Source: Spirometra erinaceieuropaei | Lineage: Eukaryota; Platyhelminthes; Cestoda; Diphyllobothriidea; Diphyllobothriidae | Direction of reading: 5' to 3' | Length of the DNA: 64,000 nt | NCBI GenBank assembly: GCA_902702965.1 | Contig: CACRXP010000306.1 | Location: forward strand, 632,769 to 696,768 | Shown here: positions 10,471 through 22,959 of the stretch, one piece after another | Numbering within the stretch: the stretch's first letter is position 1 | Layout of the letters: every line of letters begins with the position of its first letter | Notes under the pieces: model-generated | The model's input: only the letters and a program-made list of their open reading frames with translations | Databases searched by the model: none | What the model was told of the DNA's origin: nothing | Made by a program: the position numbers and the translations under genes

Positions 10471-11250
10471 TAAATATGTGACTTTGGGAATTTATTTATA
10501 AGTACCTCACTTTTGCGTCAGTCGAATGTCTGGTAGCATTTGTCACCCTTATGGCACTTACAGCGTTGCCGCGGACCGCAAGTTACCTGACCTGTTCCGT
10601 TTTCTGAAAGGATTCCTCAGCTTTGGTCTCTTCGGTGAGAACATCGAGTGTAACAGACCTAATTGTGCCGTCGATTCTGGCGGCTGGTTGCCCAATGTTG
10701 TTTGCGGTAGGTGCGTAGTTTCCGTCCTCCTTAGTATAACTGACTGATTTATTTGACGCGTTCTGCCTTCCCAAACTACCTTCCCCTTGCAGGTAGACAG
10801 ATGGTCCTCGCCACCCTTAAGCCTTGATTTTAAATCCAAGACGGGTTTCCTGCGTTTCAGTCGTACCCTCGTAGACTAGTTCAGTTAAAAAGTTCATGTG
10901 AGTTCCAAGGTTGAGTTTTTGGTAAGATAAACTTGGCATACTTTTTGCCCAAAGCATTAATTTGGGGGCACATTGGCAATACTCCTATTTTTTCTTCATT
11001 CCATTTTCCGATACGGAATGCTTTTTAAGACTTTTATTTCCATGTCTGACTGTGGTGCTTGGTTAAATGGGCAACGAAAAGTAGTAAGATCCTCTGAGAC
11101 AGCCGTCAGGTCTGACTGTATTTGATTTAGCCAAGCCATGTACAGCTTCACATTATTGGCGGTCCCGGTGATGTCTGTCTTGTCTCCATGGAGAATTTCA
11201 GAATCAGGACGAGGACGATTTACGGAGTCCTCGCTTTGGTCACTCTTTTT
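10471..11250 (-). pseudogene. CR1-like LINE ORF1-type region (left arm)
   Basis: Upstream of the endonuclease on the minus strand lies a Gln-, Asn- and Glu-rich frame (10558-10839). It is followed by a Cys-rich stretch of the CKCHKGDKC type, seen most clearly in the right arm at about 43035-43075 and resembling a degenerate zinc knuckle. This fits the nucleic-acid-binding ORF1 that precedes the endonuclease in CR1-type LINEs. The assignment is mainly by position. The right-arm partner is about 42360-43130. Confidence 0.35.
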
Positions 11251-12733
11251 GCTGCTAACTAACTGTCAGGAGGGACCAATCAGGGTTGGTTTAAACTCCA
11301 GGCACCTACTGTAGGAAAGCATGAGGGCGATGATGGATCGGAAAATGTAGTCACACCGCTCTTTGATGCATGGGAATCTTCGCCATTTAGGCTTAGATGC
11401 ACAGTCAAGTTGGCTCCTGCAACGTCATGAACTATCACAGGCAATAATTGTGTGTCGTCGCTTGTATCGTCTTAATTATTAATCGGGTCTGCCTCTATCA
11501 GAGGCTTGGTTACTGTCGTCCTGTTGCTACTGGTGTAAGTGTCAGTACTTACTTGCTTGGTACCCTCACTTTGAGATGCTCCTGAGGTGATATCGTCACG
11601 AACATTTTTGCGTTTTACGATTTGCGTCTTCAATAATCCTCTTATTTTCATCAGTGTTCTGCTGCACGAGCGTAATTTAACCTACAAGCTCATTGTCGAG
11701 TCCTTTGACTCTGCTCAGGATATATGCACATCCGACGCGAGGCTCATCCTGGTATTCCGCATCTTTCACGACTACCGCTCAGCTGGGTAGCTCTGCCGAT
11801 CATTGGCTGTAGGCATAAAAAACCGGGCGCAAATCCTGGATGTGAAGGTCGGATTCTCAGACTTTCCTTCTAGTGAAACTCGGGCGCTTATTAGGCTACT
11901 ACCTGTTAGATTGCTCTGAGTCGAGAAACTGTAGGATAACGACGTAGATATACTTTCTTTTTCGACATTATAGGGAGTACTTTGGCTTGTATATGACGAT
12001 GTTTGATGAGCATTTAAAACTCAATACGAAATAATGATCTTATTTGTTAAAAGTTGTATAAGCAATGTGACAAACTACATAAAGTTTGTTCGGAAACGAA
12101 TCAGCCCTTTAGAAATCTCAAAGGTTTTTGATAGATTCAGCTCTCCAAGAATTTTGCGGTTTTGTTGCATATGCTGTAGTTCGCCGCGGAAAAGTATTCA
12201 GTCGAAATGTGTCAATAAGAAAATTTTGCATGACCCACCCGTCCGAACAGTTTCGACACGAGGAAAGATTTACCAGAAGCGCAGAAAGTAATTCTGTACG
12301 TGCAGTTCTAGACAGCAGTTGCAGTGTGATAGCCAAGTTAAAATAGTCCCAGATGGAGAGCAAAATAATAGCGTTGTGCAAAGTTGGGCTCCCGCAGCGA
12401 TGGAGTATGCGTACAATGACCGGCCAATTGGTCGGACGATGTGCCTACTCGAACGTGAATACTCTTAGACGCCAGTTTCAGCTCTGCCACGCATTTGGGC
12501 GCACGGGATCTCTGCCCTGCCAACACTCCTTCATTCTCTTTACTAGGTGCTTTGTGCTCTTAACGACCTGGATGGCGCCTTTAAACAGCAGATGACAAAC
12601 GACTTTGCATGCTAAAAGTTACAGGATAAATTGCATACATTTCAACGTTCGTTGGAGACCAAGCGGGTACCTTAGATAATCGGATGTTTAGCGCATAACG
12701 TTCTGAATAAATAACAACATCTAATAGTCCACG
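11251..12733. other. Unrecognised; frames near 12034-12381
   Basis: Overlapping frames on both strands near 12034-12381 persist in the right arm, where a plus-equivalent frame reaches 144 codons (41143-41577 minus). I do not recognise a family. The opposite strand is open in the same place, so coding status is doubtful. Confidence 0.45.
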
Positions 12734-12738
12734 GGGGG

Positions 12739-13065
12739 TGTTGTATCCAGCTAGTCAACACCTGGAATTCTCCACGTCCTCCTCTCAAATGCTTCCACAT
12801 TGGGCCCCTGTTGACATTCCTCTTCCCCTTTTTTCATCCTTTTTCGAGCGTGAGCGGCGTTCTTATAATTAACAAGTTTTGTATTCTGACCTCGAGCTAC
12901 AAAGTTGATTTGCTCGAACGGAAACAAAGGACTTCTTTGTGTAGGGTATCCATTGTTGATGTTTGTACGTTTTTTCATTATTACGTTATTCTTTCAACAG
13001 TACCGTATAAACACCGAAATCTGTTTTGGCTTATACGCGTCACTCGTCTGGCAAGGAATTCTACA
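12739..13065 (+). repeat. 5' LTR of BEL/Pao element (left)
   Basis: 327 bp, beginning tgttgtatccag and ending ttctaca (TG...CA). It aligns along its full length with 18442-18769. No convincing primer-binding site follows immediately; the nearest tgg is about 23 bp downstream, at 13089. Confidence 0.9.
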
Positions 13066-13110
13066 GTACTCAACAGCGTACCATAAATTGGAGGAAATCA
13101 GTTTCATCAA

Positions 13111-14195
13111 ATGCAGACACGTTCCATGGAGAATGAATCGGACGGTACGGAACAGTCTCTCGGACTAGGCAAACCAGGTGCCCTCGAAGGACAAGGAGAG
13201 CTGAAGAAAGACGTCCAGTCCTGCTCTTGTAAGTACGTTTCAATTAGTAGTCGTAGTTCCTGTAAAACTGTTAAAGCCTTAAAAATAGCCGAAATAGAAG
13301 AGAGGCGAGTTAAACGTGAGGTCGAACTCCAATGGGCTACGTTTGATGCCGAGAGAAGGACCGAGCTTACAAGAATAGAGGTAGAGACCGATAAGGAGAT
13401 GTCCGATGACGACCGTCAACCCGTGGATTCAGTCGCGCATGTCTCGGGATATTTGAAAAAATGCACATTGAATGAAATTTCTCTTTTAGGGAGTAATCGT
13501 TGTCAACGTGAGAATGTTTATATGCCCAAAGCAAGCGCTACGAGTCTGCCAGCTGTCAGTCTAGAACTGCCCAAGGTTGAGTTGTCCTGGTTTGACCGGA
13601 ATCCAGTTCATTATTGGAAGTTTATACGATAGTTTAAAGTGTACGTAGAGAGCAAAGTTGAAGATGCTGGACAGAGGCTGCTGTACTTGATTCACTGTTG
13701 CAGAGGCGACACGAGAGCGGCCATAGAAGAGTGCGTCATGCTTCCCTCACCTTCGGCTTACTCAAGAGCACGGGAAATATTATGAGAATTAATTGGACAG
13801 CCAAATGCAGTGGCTAATGCTCTTCTGGACGGTATCTTTAGACAGGCACACCAAGTTAACCAGACTGCGAAAGCACTTTCAGATTTTTGCATAGAACTGA
13901 GAACTTGTGAAATAGCGCTCACGCAAATGAACTACGTTTCCGACCAACAATCGCTGAATGTCCTGGAGCGAATAGTGCGCTGTTTACCGTTTTTATGCAG
14001 ATTCAATGGGCTGAAGTTGCCGACAAAATATCTATGAATGGTAGAGATCCGGGTTTTGCAGACCTCACAGAATTCGTAAACACTCGAGCTCGGATAACAA
14101 GAAGTCGTTTCGGACAAATATCTCGAGATAGGGATGGCAAGCGCTCTCAACAGCCCTTTACTTTAACAGCCCATAGCAAAACGGGAGAACCCTAA
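13111..14195 (+). pseudogene. BEL/Pao gag (left copy)
   Basis: Gag would form the retrotransposon particle. An N-terminal charged, coiled-coil-like region (IAEIEERRVKREVEL) is followed by LPKVELSWFDRNPVHYWKF, typical of DUF1759 gag proteins. A stop at 13630-13632, a TGA at 13783-13785 and loss of one T in a T-run near 13990 break it. The right copy (39438-40211) is open across all three places. A 24-bp segment present here near 13512-13535 is absent from the right copy. Confidence 0.85.
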
Positions 14196-17100
14196 CAATT
14201 TTGCCATTTCGAGTATCGAACCAGATCTACGGCCATGTTACATATGTTCAAAGGCACATGAAGTGACAAATTGCCAACGTTTGATTTCAATGGGTGCCGC
14301 AGATCGATGGAATTGTCTGCGGCAACACAAAGTGTGTTTTGTTTGTCTTGGTAATACGCATTTTGCCAAGGTGTGCAGCTCCAGAGAACTTTGCGGTCAT
14401 TCCGGGCGCAAAAAACGACATCATACGCTTTTGCGTGTAATATCATCGGAAAATAATCAACAAACATTACATGATGAAGGGCTTTGTGCCCTGACTGGAA
14501 TTACGCATGTACCATCACAACTGGGGGTTATTCCTGTCAAGGTGGCAACTCCGACAGAAAACGTCGAAACTCACGCATTTTTGGATAGTGGCTCGAATGT
14601 CACTCTGATTAAACGACAGTTTCTCGTGGGAAATGGAGTGTTAACAATGCCAACAACATTGACAATAAACACCTTGGGCGGTTCAATCAAATGCAACTCG
14701 GAAGTCAGAAGTCTAAGGGTGCTGCCCATGAATGGAACCGAGTCAGTTGAGATTGAAAGGGCTTTGGTGGTCGAAGACTTACCACTTCGTACAGAATCGA
14801 CAATTAAAAGGATAGCCTCTTCGTGGCCACACCTGAGAGGTATAATGTTCGACGAGCTCACTAATTGCGAGGTTGGCATACTCATGGAGAATGATATCGC
14901 GGAAGCTCATTAGGTACTCGACCAACGTCTGGGTGGCAAAAGGGAACCGTTCGCCGTTAAAACACTGCTGGGCTGGATGCTGCTTGGGTTTTCGCGTGGC
15001 GGGCAAAAACAGAACGCTGTCTGTCACTGCATTATAAATTAAGAAAAGGATGTGACGCACAGCATTAAGAAGCTATACGACTCGGAGTTTTCGGACACTT
15101 CAACAACGACTGTGAGTCACTCATTGGAGGACAAACGGGCACTGGCTACTTGCGATCCTCCGTTACAATCATAAAAGGGCATTACGGACTGCCACTTCCT
15201 TGGCGAAACAGTACGCTGAATTCACCGGACAATTTTCAGTTGGCGCGTAAACGACTAATCTATCTCAAGTGAGTTGGGTCGAGATCCCGAATTACTTCGG
15301 AAATATGAGCAAACCTTCCGTTCGTACCTGGAGAAGGGATAGATCGAGCAAGTTGACGGCAACAAAGCGTTTTTAGTTACGAGGCACTTGTACTTACCAC
15401 ACCACACCGTTGTCAACCCCCGAAAACCAGAAAAAAATCGTGTTGTATTTAACTGTGCTGCCAAGTGTCAGGGCGTGTCTCTGAATGATAATCTATACCA
15501 AGGACCTGACCTTAAACGCTAAGCTAGAAAGTGTGTTGATGGGTTTCCGACTTGAGCGTATTGCAGTGACAGCTGATATATAGGAAATGTTCCTGCAAGT
15601 GAAAGTGGACCGGATTGATTGACCTGCTGTGAAATTTTTGTGGTGGGGAAATGACGAGCTTGAAGGAGAGCCAGTTGATTTTCAGTGGACATCTCACCCA
15701 TTCGGATTGACTTCTTCGCCCTTTTGTGCCCCCTTTGCGTTGTGAAAAACTGTTAAAGGTTTCGGTTCATCTTACTCTTCATCAGCTTGCAAAGCAATTC
15801 ACTAGAGTATATACGTTGATGATTGTCTAGTCTCGTTATGTGATGTCGATTCCGCCAAACGTTTTGTGGACGAAATTTGTAAACTTCTCTATCAAGGCGG
15901 CTTTCGTATGCGGAGCTGGGCTTCTAATGACCGGCGTATACTCTCGGTCGTTAGTGCGACTGAACGTTCTTCTGGTATGTGAGATGTTTCCGTCAACCCC
16001 TTATCTACTGTATGAGCTTTGGGGTTACATTTGGATACGCATTCCGATATTCTAATGATAAGTTTCAATATGCCCGCAAAACTGTCCACTTGTAAGGGTA
16101 TTTTGTTTTGTTTGTCCTCACTTAATGACCCATGGGCTTCGTTTCGCTTTGGCTGATATCAGGGAAGCGTTTACTGCAATCCTTACGCAAAAACGGACTG
16201 AATTGGGATGGACAGCTATCTGGCATCGAGAGCTCTCGTTTGGAACACTGGATCTCTTATTTACGGAGCCCGAAGACTTTTCGGCTGGGCCGATGTCTAA
16301 AGTCCAAAGATATCAGTGATTCGATGCAAGCCGAAATGCCCGTGTTTTGCGATGTCTCGGAAGTAGCGTACAGTGCAGTAGCATATGCTCACTTTATTAA
16401 CGACACAGGAAATCTCATTGTTCGCTTGTTTATTCGAAAGCCCGTGTTGCCCCCTCAAAGCCGTCTCTATACCACGTTTAGAGTTGACAGCTGCTACTCT
16501 GGCGGTTCGCATGGCTGATCTCATCCGCTCAAGCACTGATGGTTACTTCCAAACAACAACGTTCTGGACCGATTCTATGATAGTTCTTGATTATATGCAC
16601 AATGAACCAACCAGGTTCTGCACATTTGTGGCCAACCGACTGACAGTTATACATGATCTGTCTGCGACTTCTCAGTGGAGATACGTGAGTTAGGACGTCA
16701 ACCCAGCAGACATTGCTTCTCGAGGTTCGTGTAACTTTGCGCTCGTACGCAGATGGTTGGACGGTCCGGAATTTTTAGTTCAACCTGAAGGCGAATGGTT
16801 TGTACAACCTCCCGTAGGACAACCTGAAGACTTGGAATTTAAAAGGACAACGGCCCAAGTTCATTATTAAATCAATGTGATGGTTTAGACGAATTAGTCA
16901 TGCGTTTTTCAAGTTGGACAAGGCTACAAAGGGCTGTGGTCTGGCTTCTGCGTTTCAAGCAGTACGTCAGAGTCACCACTGGCGAGGCACCTAAGGAGAC
17001 ACTGATGTTAGGTCCTATCCGATTATCCAAAATGCGCCAGGCTAGCATTAGCTTGATAAAGTTTATACAAAGGAAGCACTTTTCAGAAGAATTTGATATT

Positions 17101-18402
17101 CTGCTGTCTACACCAGCATATTACCATAAAATAAATTCCGTGAGAAATATTGGCCTAAGAAAGTTATTTCCGGTTTTGATTGAAGGAGTAATGCGCGTTG
17201 GTGGTCGCCTGAACTACTTAAATTTTTGTGCATCGATAAAACACCCGTCAGTTTTCCCATACCATCATTCAGTGACGGAATTAATCATACATTACTTTCA
17301 TGAATTGGAAGGCCATTGTGTGACAGACCAAGTTCTAGGTGCAGTCCTTCAAAAATTCTGGATTCTAATAGGGACCGCTTCTGTCAAACGTGTCATCGGT
17401 AAATGTTTACTTTGCAGACGTAAAGTTGGACAACTTCAGGGGCAGATGATGTCCCCGCTTCCCTTAAATAGAACAAAAGTCGATTGGTATCCTTTCAAGT
17501 GCGTTGGGGTGTACTATTTTCGCCCGTTGATGGTCAAACGCGGACGATCTTCGGATAAACGCTATGGTTGTGTGTTTAGCTGCTTACAGACGAGAGCCGT
17601 TCATCTTGAGATAGCCGCCAGCCTGTCCACGAATTCTTTTGTTTATTGTTTGATGAGATTCGTGAGTAGACGCGGGCGTCCCACTGACATCTACAGTGGC
17701 AACGAAACCAATTTAATTGGAGCGGTAACAGAACTCCGAAAGGACTTACACAATTGGAACCAAAAGAGAGTGTCGGATCAACTGCTAACTCTAGAGATAC
17801 AGTGACATTTTAACTCACCCGCTGCCAGCCATCGGGGAGGCATCTGGGAACGAATGATCAGGTCTCTACGACGGATTCTTCTTGCTCTCTGTAAGGAGCA
17901 GTCCCTAACTGACGAACAGCTCTGCACCCTCTTCGTGCAGGCTGAACGTATATTAAATAATAGACCGCTTGTCCCGCTAACATCAGACAGCAACGAATTG
18001 GAACCGCTTACCCCGAATGGCTTATTGCTGATGAGGAACTGTCCAGTGCTGCTTTGCGGTGACAAATTGGTGGCACGGTACCACGTTGGATGGAAACAAG
18101 TGCATTACCTCGCTGGCGTTTTCTGGAGACGATGGGTAAAAGAGTATCTCCCAAGTCTGCAGAAAAGAACAAAATGGACAAGAGAAGCCGCGAAACTGGA
18201 ACCAGGTGATGTTGTTTTAGTTCTTGGAGAGCGCACACCTCGTGAGAATTGGCCGTTGGGAGCAATAGATACGTGTGAAAGGAGTCGCGACGGCCTCGTT
18301 AGGACAATATGCATTAGAACGGTGGGCGGTCTCTTAAAAAGGGACGTCAGAGAGATTTGTCTACTTGAGGGTCAGAGCAGCCGTATACCTCCAAACACGT
18401 AG
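14196..18402 (+). pseudogene. BEL/Pao pol: zinc knuckles, protease, RT, RNase H, integrase (left copy)
   Basis: In order: Cys/His knuckles (CYICSKAHEVTNC-like near 14240 and CFVCLGNTHFAKVC), a retropepsin-like block with active-site DSG (FLDSGSNVTLIK, about 14579), an A17-type RT with YVDD at 15812-15823, an RNase H-like stretch (LELTAATLAVRMADLI; FWTDSMIVLDYM), an HHCC integrase finger (CLLCRRKVG), an integrase core ending GGIWERMIRSLRR, and a DUF5641-like tail (LEPGDVVLVLGE). Many stops and shifts interrupt the RT. Two integrase catalytic Asp positions are changed: Tyr at 17512-17514 and Gly at 17698-17700, where the right copy has Asp. It cannot be active. Confidence 0.9.
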
Positions 18403-18441
18403 ATCGTTTACAAGAGCCGGACGTGGCGAATTGGCGGACGG

Positions 18442-18769
18442 TATTGTATCCAGCTAGCCAACACTTGGAATCCTCCACGTCCTCCTCTCAAATGCTTCCA
18501 CATTTGGCCCCTGTCGACATTCCTCTTCCCCCTTTTTTAACCCTTTTTCGTGCGTGAGCGGCGTTCTTTTAATTAACAAGTTTTGTATTCTGACGTCGAG
18601 CTAAAAATTCGGTTTGCTCGAACAGTAACAAAGAAATTCTTTGTTTAGATTATCCATTGTTGATGTTTGTACGTTTTTTCATCATTACGTTATTCTATCA
18701 ATAATACCGTATAAACACCGAAATCTATTTTGTCTTATACTCGTCACTCGTCTGACAAGGAATTCTACA
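18442..18769 (+). repeat. 3' LTR of BEL/Pao element (left)
   Basis: Begins tattgtatccag, so the canonical TG is now TA, and the right-arm copy shares this change. Ends ttctaca. About 90% identical to the 5' LTR by eye count. Confidence 0.9.
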
Positions 18770-18774
18770 GGTGG

Positions 18775-19360
18775 CAATAATAGAAGTGCGCGTTCTACCG
18801 ATCCGTCGTATATGTCTTTGTTCTACGTAAGGCATGCTTTATTTGTTCATTTCATGCCCGCAATACAGAAGTTTTCATTGGGTAGAAATTTGATCAGGGA
18901 TCCGACTGGCACCAACTTAATCAGCTATTTACAGATGCCCTCAAGAAAATGTATGTATGTCCGCCTGTAAAAAATAGGTCATAAGGATAACGTTGAGCAT
19001 GCTGCGGACGGAGAGTGAGCTTCTTACTACTGACCTTTGCAAAATTTATGCAAAATATATACTTTATATATTTTTAAATATTGTCAGTAATGAAAAACTT
19101 TCAAATTTACTACTTACGTCACTGGGCCAAAAAATTTCCAGACAGAAGTAACAGCGTACCTGAACCAGGCCTATGTACATAAACCTAATACGGGAATTGC
19201 CAATGCGCAAAATTTTTAATAATTGCATTGCACTTTTGTGCGCCTCTGCACAGACACCACTGAATCGTTTTATTATATTAAACATTTTTAGAGCTTTCGT
19301 ATTTTTGTCCTAAATATTATTGTAAAACCGTGCTGCGTCCTTGAACGTTAACTTTAATGG
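18775..19360. other. Non-coding stretch between BEL/Pao and LINE
   Basis: AT-rich and closely matched in the right arm (34269-34860). No gene or repeat signature recognised. Confidence 0.55.
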
Positions 19361-21260
19361 CACTGGGTGGCTAAATGCTTTGGGTGGCTAAATAGCAGCC
19401 TAAGGAAAAAGATCAACAGGAAGCACGAATTGTGGAGAAAATACTGCGTCACTAGGCATGTTGGGTATTTCAACACCTACAACACACAGAGGAACAAACT
19501 GAGAAACATGCCTATAAAATCGCGGCGGGAATCGGAGAAGAAATTGCCACAAAAGCAACGCAGAACCCGAAATTACTCTACAGCTACATCCGACGAAGTA
19601 CAAGGAAAAGGCACCACATCCCATTAATAAGGACCACTGATGGCGTTGAGATGGCTGATAGTAGGATAAAGCTGTGTATTTTTCACAGTTTTCCTAATCA
19701 GTCGACATAAACGAGACAAGGTTCCTTCCTCCTTGCACAGAAGAACTGCCGACCCCAAGCATAAGTGATATAATCTTCTCAGAAGGCATTGTCCGAATAG
19801 AATTAGTGGCATTGAACGAATCGAAGTCGCCAGGACCAAATGCGATTCCATCCAAACTTCGCAGGGAACTTGCCAGTGAGCTTTCTGTACCTTTGTTCAT
19901 GCTCTTTCAAGCGTCACTTGACACTGGAACACTTCATATTGATTGGAAGCTGGCGCATATAACTCCGCTATTCAAAGGAGGAAGCAGGACATAGACGACA
20001 AATTACAGGCCCATAAGCTTGACATGCATTCTCTGCAAAGCTATAGAAAGGATCATAAAGTGTGAACTGGTGCATTTCCTGAAAGTTCATTGCCTGCTTT
20101 TGAAATGCCAGTATTGGTCCTGGAAAGGAGGATCCTGCACGACAAACTTGCTGCGATCTCTCCAGAGCTGGACCCGAGCTCTCGACGACAGGCACGCGGT
20201 CCACATAGCCTTAATCGACTCCCAGAAAGCGTCCGACAAATTGTCCCACCAAAGGCTGTTAGATACACTTAAAAATTGGGATCGGTGGCAACTTCCTTAA
20301 ATGGATCGAAAACTTCCTTTTGGGTCAACACCAGGTTGTATGCATCGGTCGGGGAAACTCAGATCCTGCAATGGTCGAGAGTGGTGTCTCCCAGGGTTCG
20401 GTATTGGGACCCATTTTTTTCCTTATATATGTCGACGATGCCGTAACAGCTTTAGGCTGCGAAGTAAAAATGCCGATGACATGAAGATGTGGAGTGTAAT
20501 TCAGGACCCTGCCGACGAAAAGAGACTGCAGATGAACTTGAATCGGTTGGAGGAGTGGCCAAGCCGTTGGTTCCTGCGGTTCAATGTTGGCAAATGTAGC
20601 ATACTTTGCCTAGGCAAGACAGCCTTAAAGAACCTCGATGTGCTGACGACGAGTTCCCCAAAACCATCCGCCCACTATTCGAGAGCGGCAAAAAGCGTAA
20701 TGGCCGTACGGTACGCCATCAAGCGTGCGTTTATGGACTTTGACAAAGATGCTTTCACAAAGACATTCGGAACACTTGTCCGGCCACACTTAGAGTACGG
20801 CATAATAGCATGGAGTCCGTGGGCGGTTGAGGATCGAAGCTGCCTTGAAAAGTTCAGAGGAGTGCCGCGAAGATGGTTAGGGATCAAGGCTCCTTTCCTT
20901 AAGCAACCCGCCTAGTAAATCTGAACCTCTTCCCTTTGACTAACAGGAAACTTCGCGAGGATCTCTTGCAAGTCTTCCGCGTTGTAAAGGGGTTGGATTG
21001 CAGCCTGGCCTTCGAGGACTTTTTGAATTTGCTGCCACGACCAACCTCCGAGGTCAGCCTTTTAAATTACGAACTCAGCAGGCAAGGCTGGATGTGCGGC
21101 GGTTCTCCTTCTCTGCTCGAGTGGTCAAAACATGGAATGCCCTTCCCGCAGATGTTGTTATGTTACCATTTATACAAAGTTTTAAAAAGAACCTTGACAA
21201 ATTTATGTTCCGAAATGACAAAAGGCCGATGAGATATCGAGCTCACTCCCTGTAAATCGT
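19361..21260 (+). pseudogene. CR1-like LINE: linker, RT and C-terminus
   Basis: Frames in order: the linker GWLNSSLRKKINRKHELW (19370s), SKSPGPNAIPSKLRREL (RT N-terminal motif, about 19815), HITPLFKGGSRT then NYRPISLTCI, a damaged LIDSQKASDKLSH (RT block A, normally with D-x-x-K-A-F-D), an ADD-like NADDMKM near 20475, and near 21120 ARVVKTWNALPADVVML, the C-terminal signature of CR1/Jockey LINEs. At least four frame breaks show it is dead. The inverted repeat ends inside it at 20220, so bases 20221-21260 have no partner in the window. Confidence 0.85.
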
Positions 21261-22959
21261 TCCCATTTTGTGCTACCATTATGGTCTTGTTTGAACTATT
21301 TCAGCCCAGAACATTTTTCTGTATACCACGTATTTTTTACTTCGCAAATAGGGTACTTAAAAGCTAACGTCTATTTCCCTCATTAAAGTGAACAGAACTG
21401 ATCTAGATGGAGATGGGATTTAGCAAATGGAGAATGGGAGGGGATGGATACCGAAGAAATACGAACCCGTATTCGGACTCTACTGGAGTTCGAAGAATAT
21501 GACATCATCGGCTTCGATTCGCAGTCCATCTTTCGTTTCGATTCGCAGTCCATCTTCCGCGGCCTTGAGTGCGATTGGCGTCCAAGTGGTTACTAGGATG
21601 ACTTATATCTTTTGCGATAAAACCGTATCCGGACGTGGGTGCCTTACAACGAGGCATCGCATCTTTTTTGTATTACTACTTAACGAAAAATATAATATTT
21701 AACTGTACAAAATTCCATTTATGCGATAGGTAGGTCAAACTGTACTAAAAACAAAAAACATCACTTGCTCAATCAGCAGTATTTGCAACAAAAGAAGCAC
21801 AGTTTATGCAAAAAGGGTAATTCAGTAAAATGTAGAAGAAGCCAATATTCGAGATCGTTCAGGCGTTCTAAGTTATGGGCTACTGTAACAAACGAAGACA
21901 CGATCAAACATTATTCCTTATTTGAATCTGTACTTAATGCAGTGGCGTTTTACCATTACTAGGAATCGAATCGTCGCGATATCTGATGGATGAATACGAA
22001 GCCTTGAGCCCCAAATTCATTCCTCACATCGTCGTTTAATAAACGTTATTTACTTGTCGTCTGAGCATTCTGTTTTCATCATGGCGTGTTTAGACACTGA
22101 ACGTGATGACATGCTGATCTTCTTAGAAGAAACAACTTCGTCGCGGGCCAGGGCTTAAGATCTGAGACTGAGTATGAATGAAGACATACCTCTGCATCTC
22201 TTTTCGGACTATTTCGGCTTCAAGACCACTTTGCATTTGTTTTCTCTGCAAAAGACATCAGAACAGTGCACACAGATATAATTTTCGCACTTCTGAAATA
22301 TTTTCCCCGAAGTGCTTCTGAAAGCTGAGTCAAGCACAATTAGTCGATTGATGCATTTAAATCGAGAACTAACCAACTTGTGCGCCAACGAAAACGACAA
22401 AATCCCTAAAGGTCCAGAGTTATTCTGTGCCTCCGAGACTTAAAAACGGCCGAATCTCTTCTGCATTCCTTCATACACATCGTATAATTTTAAGTTACTC
22501 AGAACAAGCATGGTCACTGTTCACTGTCTGAGTAACAAATTCCAAATCCGATCTATTCGTTAGTCTTGTCAGATAAAATATATCCGAGCATCTTGCGCAG
22601 CGTTTATGGACTCCCAGAAATTAAACAGCATTAACAAGACCTGCACCGGACATCCCTTAAAAGGGAAGATCTCAGGAATACCTTCATTTGTAGGATTTAC
22701 TCTCGGTCCTCCTCACAAATCTCAAAAAATGGGGAAGGAGGTGGGTACATTGGAAAATAAAATGACAAATTTGAAAATATCAGCTCGCTGTTAACTTGGC
22801 GAGACAACATCGATCGTACCAGAAATTCTAAGGAAACACCGGAAGAATATATTACTTATTCAAGCACAGCTAGCTTAGCGACAACAGATATCGCGTCTAC
22901 AGGGTTCAGTACAACAGTGTTACTTTTCGCTCGAAGGCAGATCTAAAGAGTTCATGTGC
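21261..22959. other. No gene recognised; 24-bp tandem duplication
   Basis: Two adjacent 24-bp units start at 21513 and 21537 (ttcgattcgcagtccatctt in each). The remainder is AT-rich with scattered short frames on both strands and no recognisable motif. Confidence 0.5.

Larger units (their letters stand above)
12734..18774 (+). mobile_element. BEL/Pao LTR retrotransposon (left arm copy)
   Basis: Complete in layout: 5' LTR 12739-13065, gag, protease, RT, RNase H, integrase, 3' LTR 18442-18769. The flanking 5-mers are ggggg and ggtgg. The right-arm copy has ggagg on both sides, so each left flank carries one change from a shared 5-bp target duplication. The LTRs differ at about 31 of 327 positions by my count. 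Order and domain content (DUF1759-type gag, A17-type pol, DUF5641-like end) are those of BEL/Pao. Frames are broken throughout, so this copy is dead. Confidence 0.92.
1..20220 (+). repeat. Left arm of ~20-kb inverted repeat
   Basis: This stretch matches the reverse complement of 33414-51823. The sum of paired coordinates is 51824 at the outer end, 51856 over about 2.1-5.8 kb, 52147 over 6.1-7.7 kb, about 53611 over 9.3-13.5 kb and about 53634 at the inner end. Each step marks an insertion in this arm: 12 and 24 bp near 2.0 kb, 291 bp at 5.83 kb, a net 1465 bp between 7.7 and 9.3 kb, and 24 bp near 13.5 kb. In bases 2521-2950 I counted about 12 differences from the other arm. The outer limit lies beyond the window. 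Confidence 0.95.
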
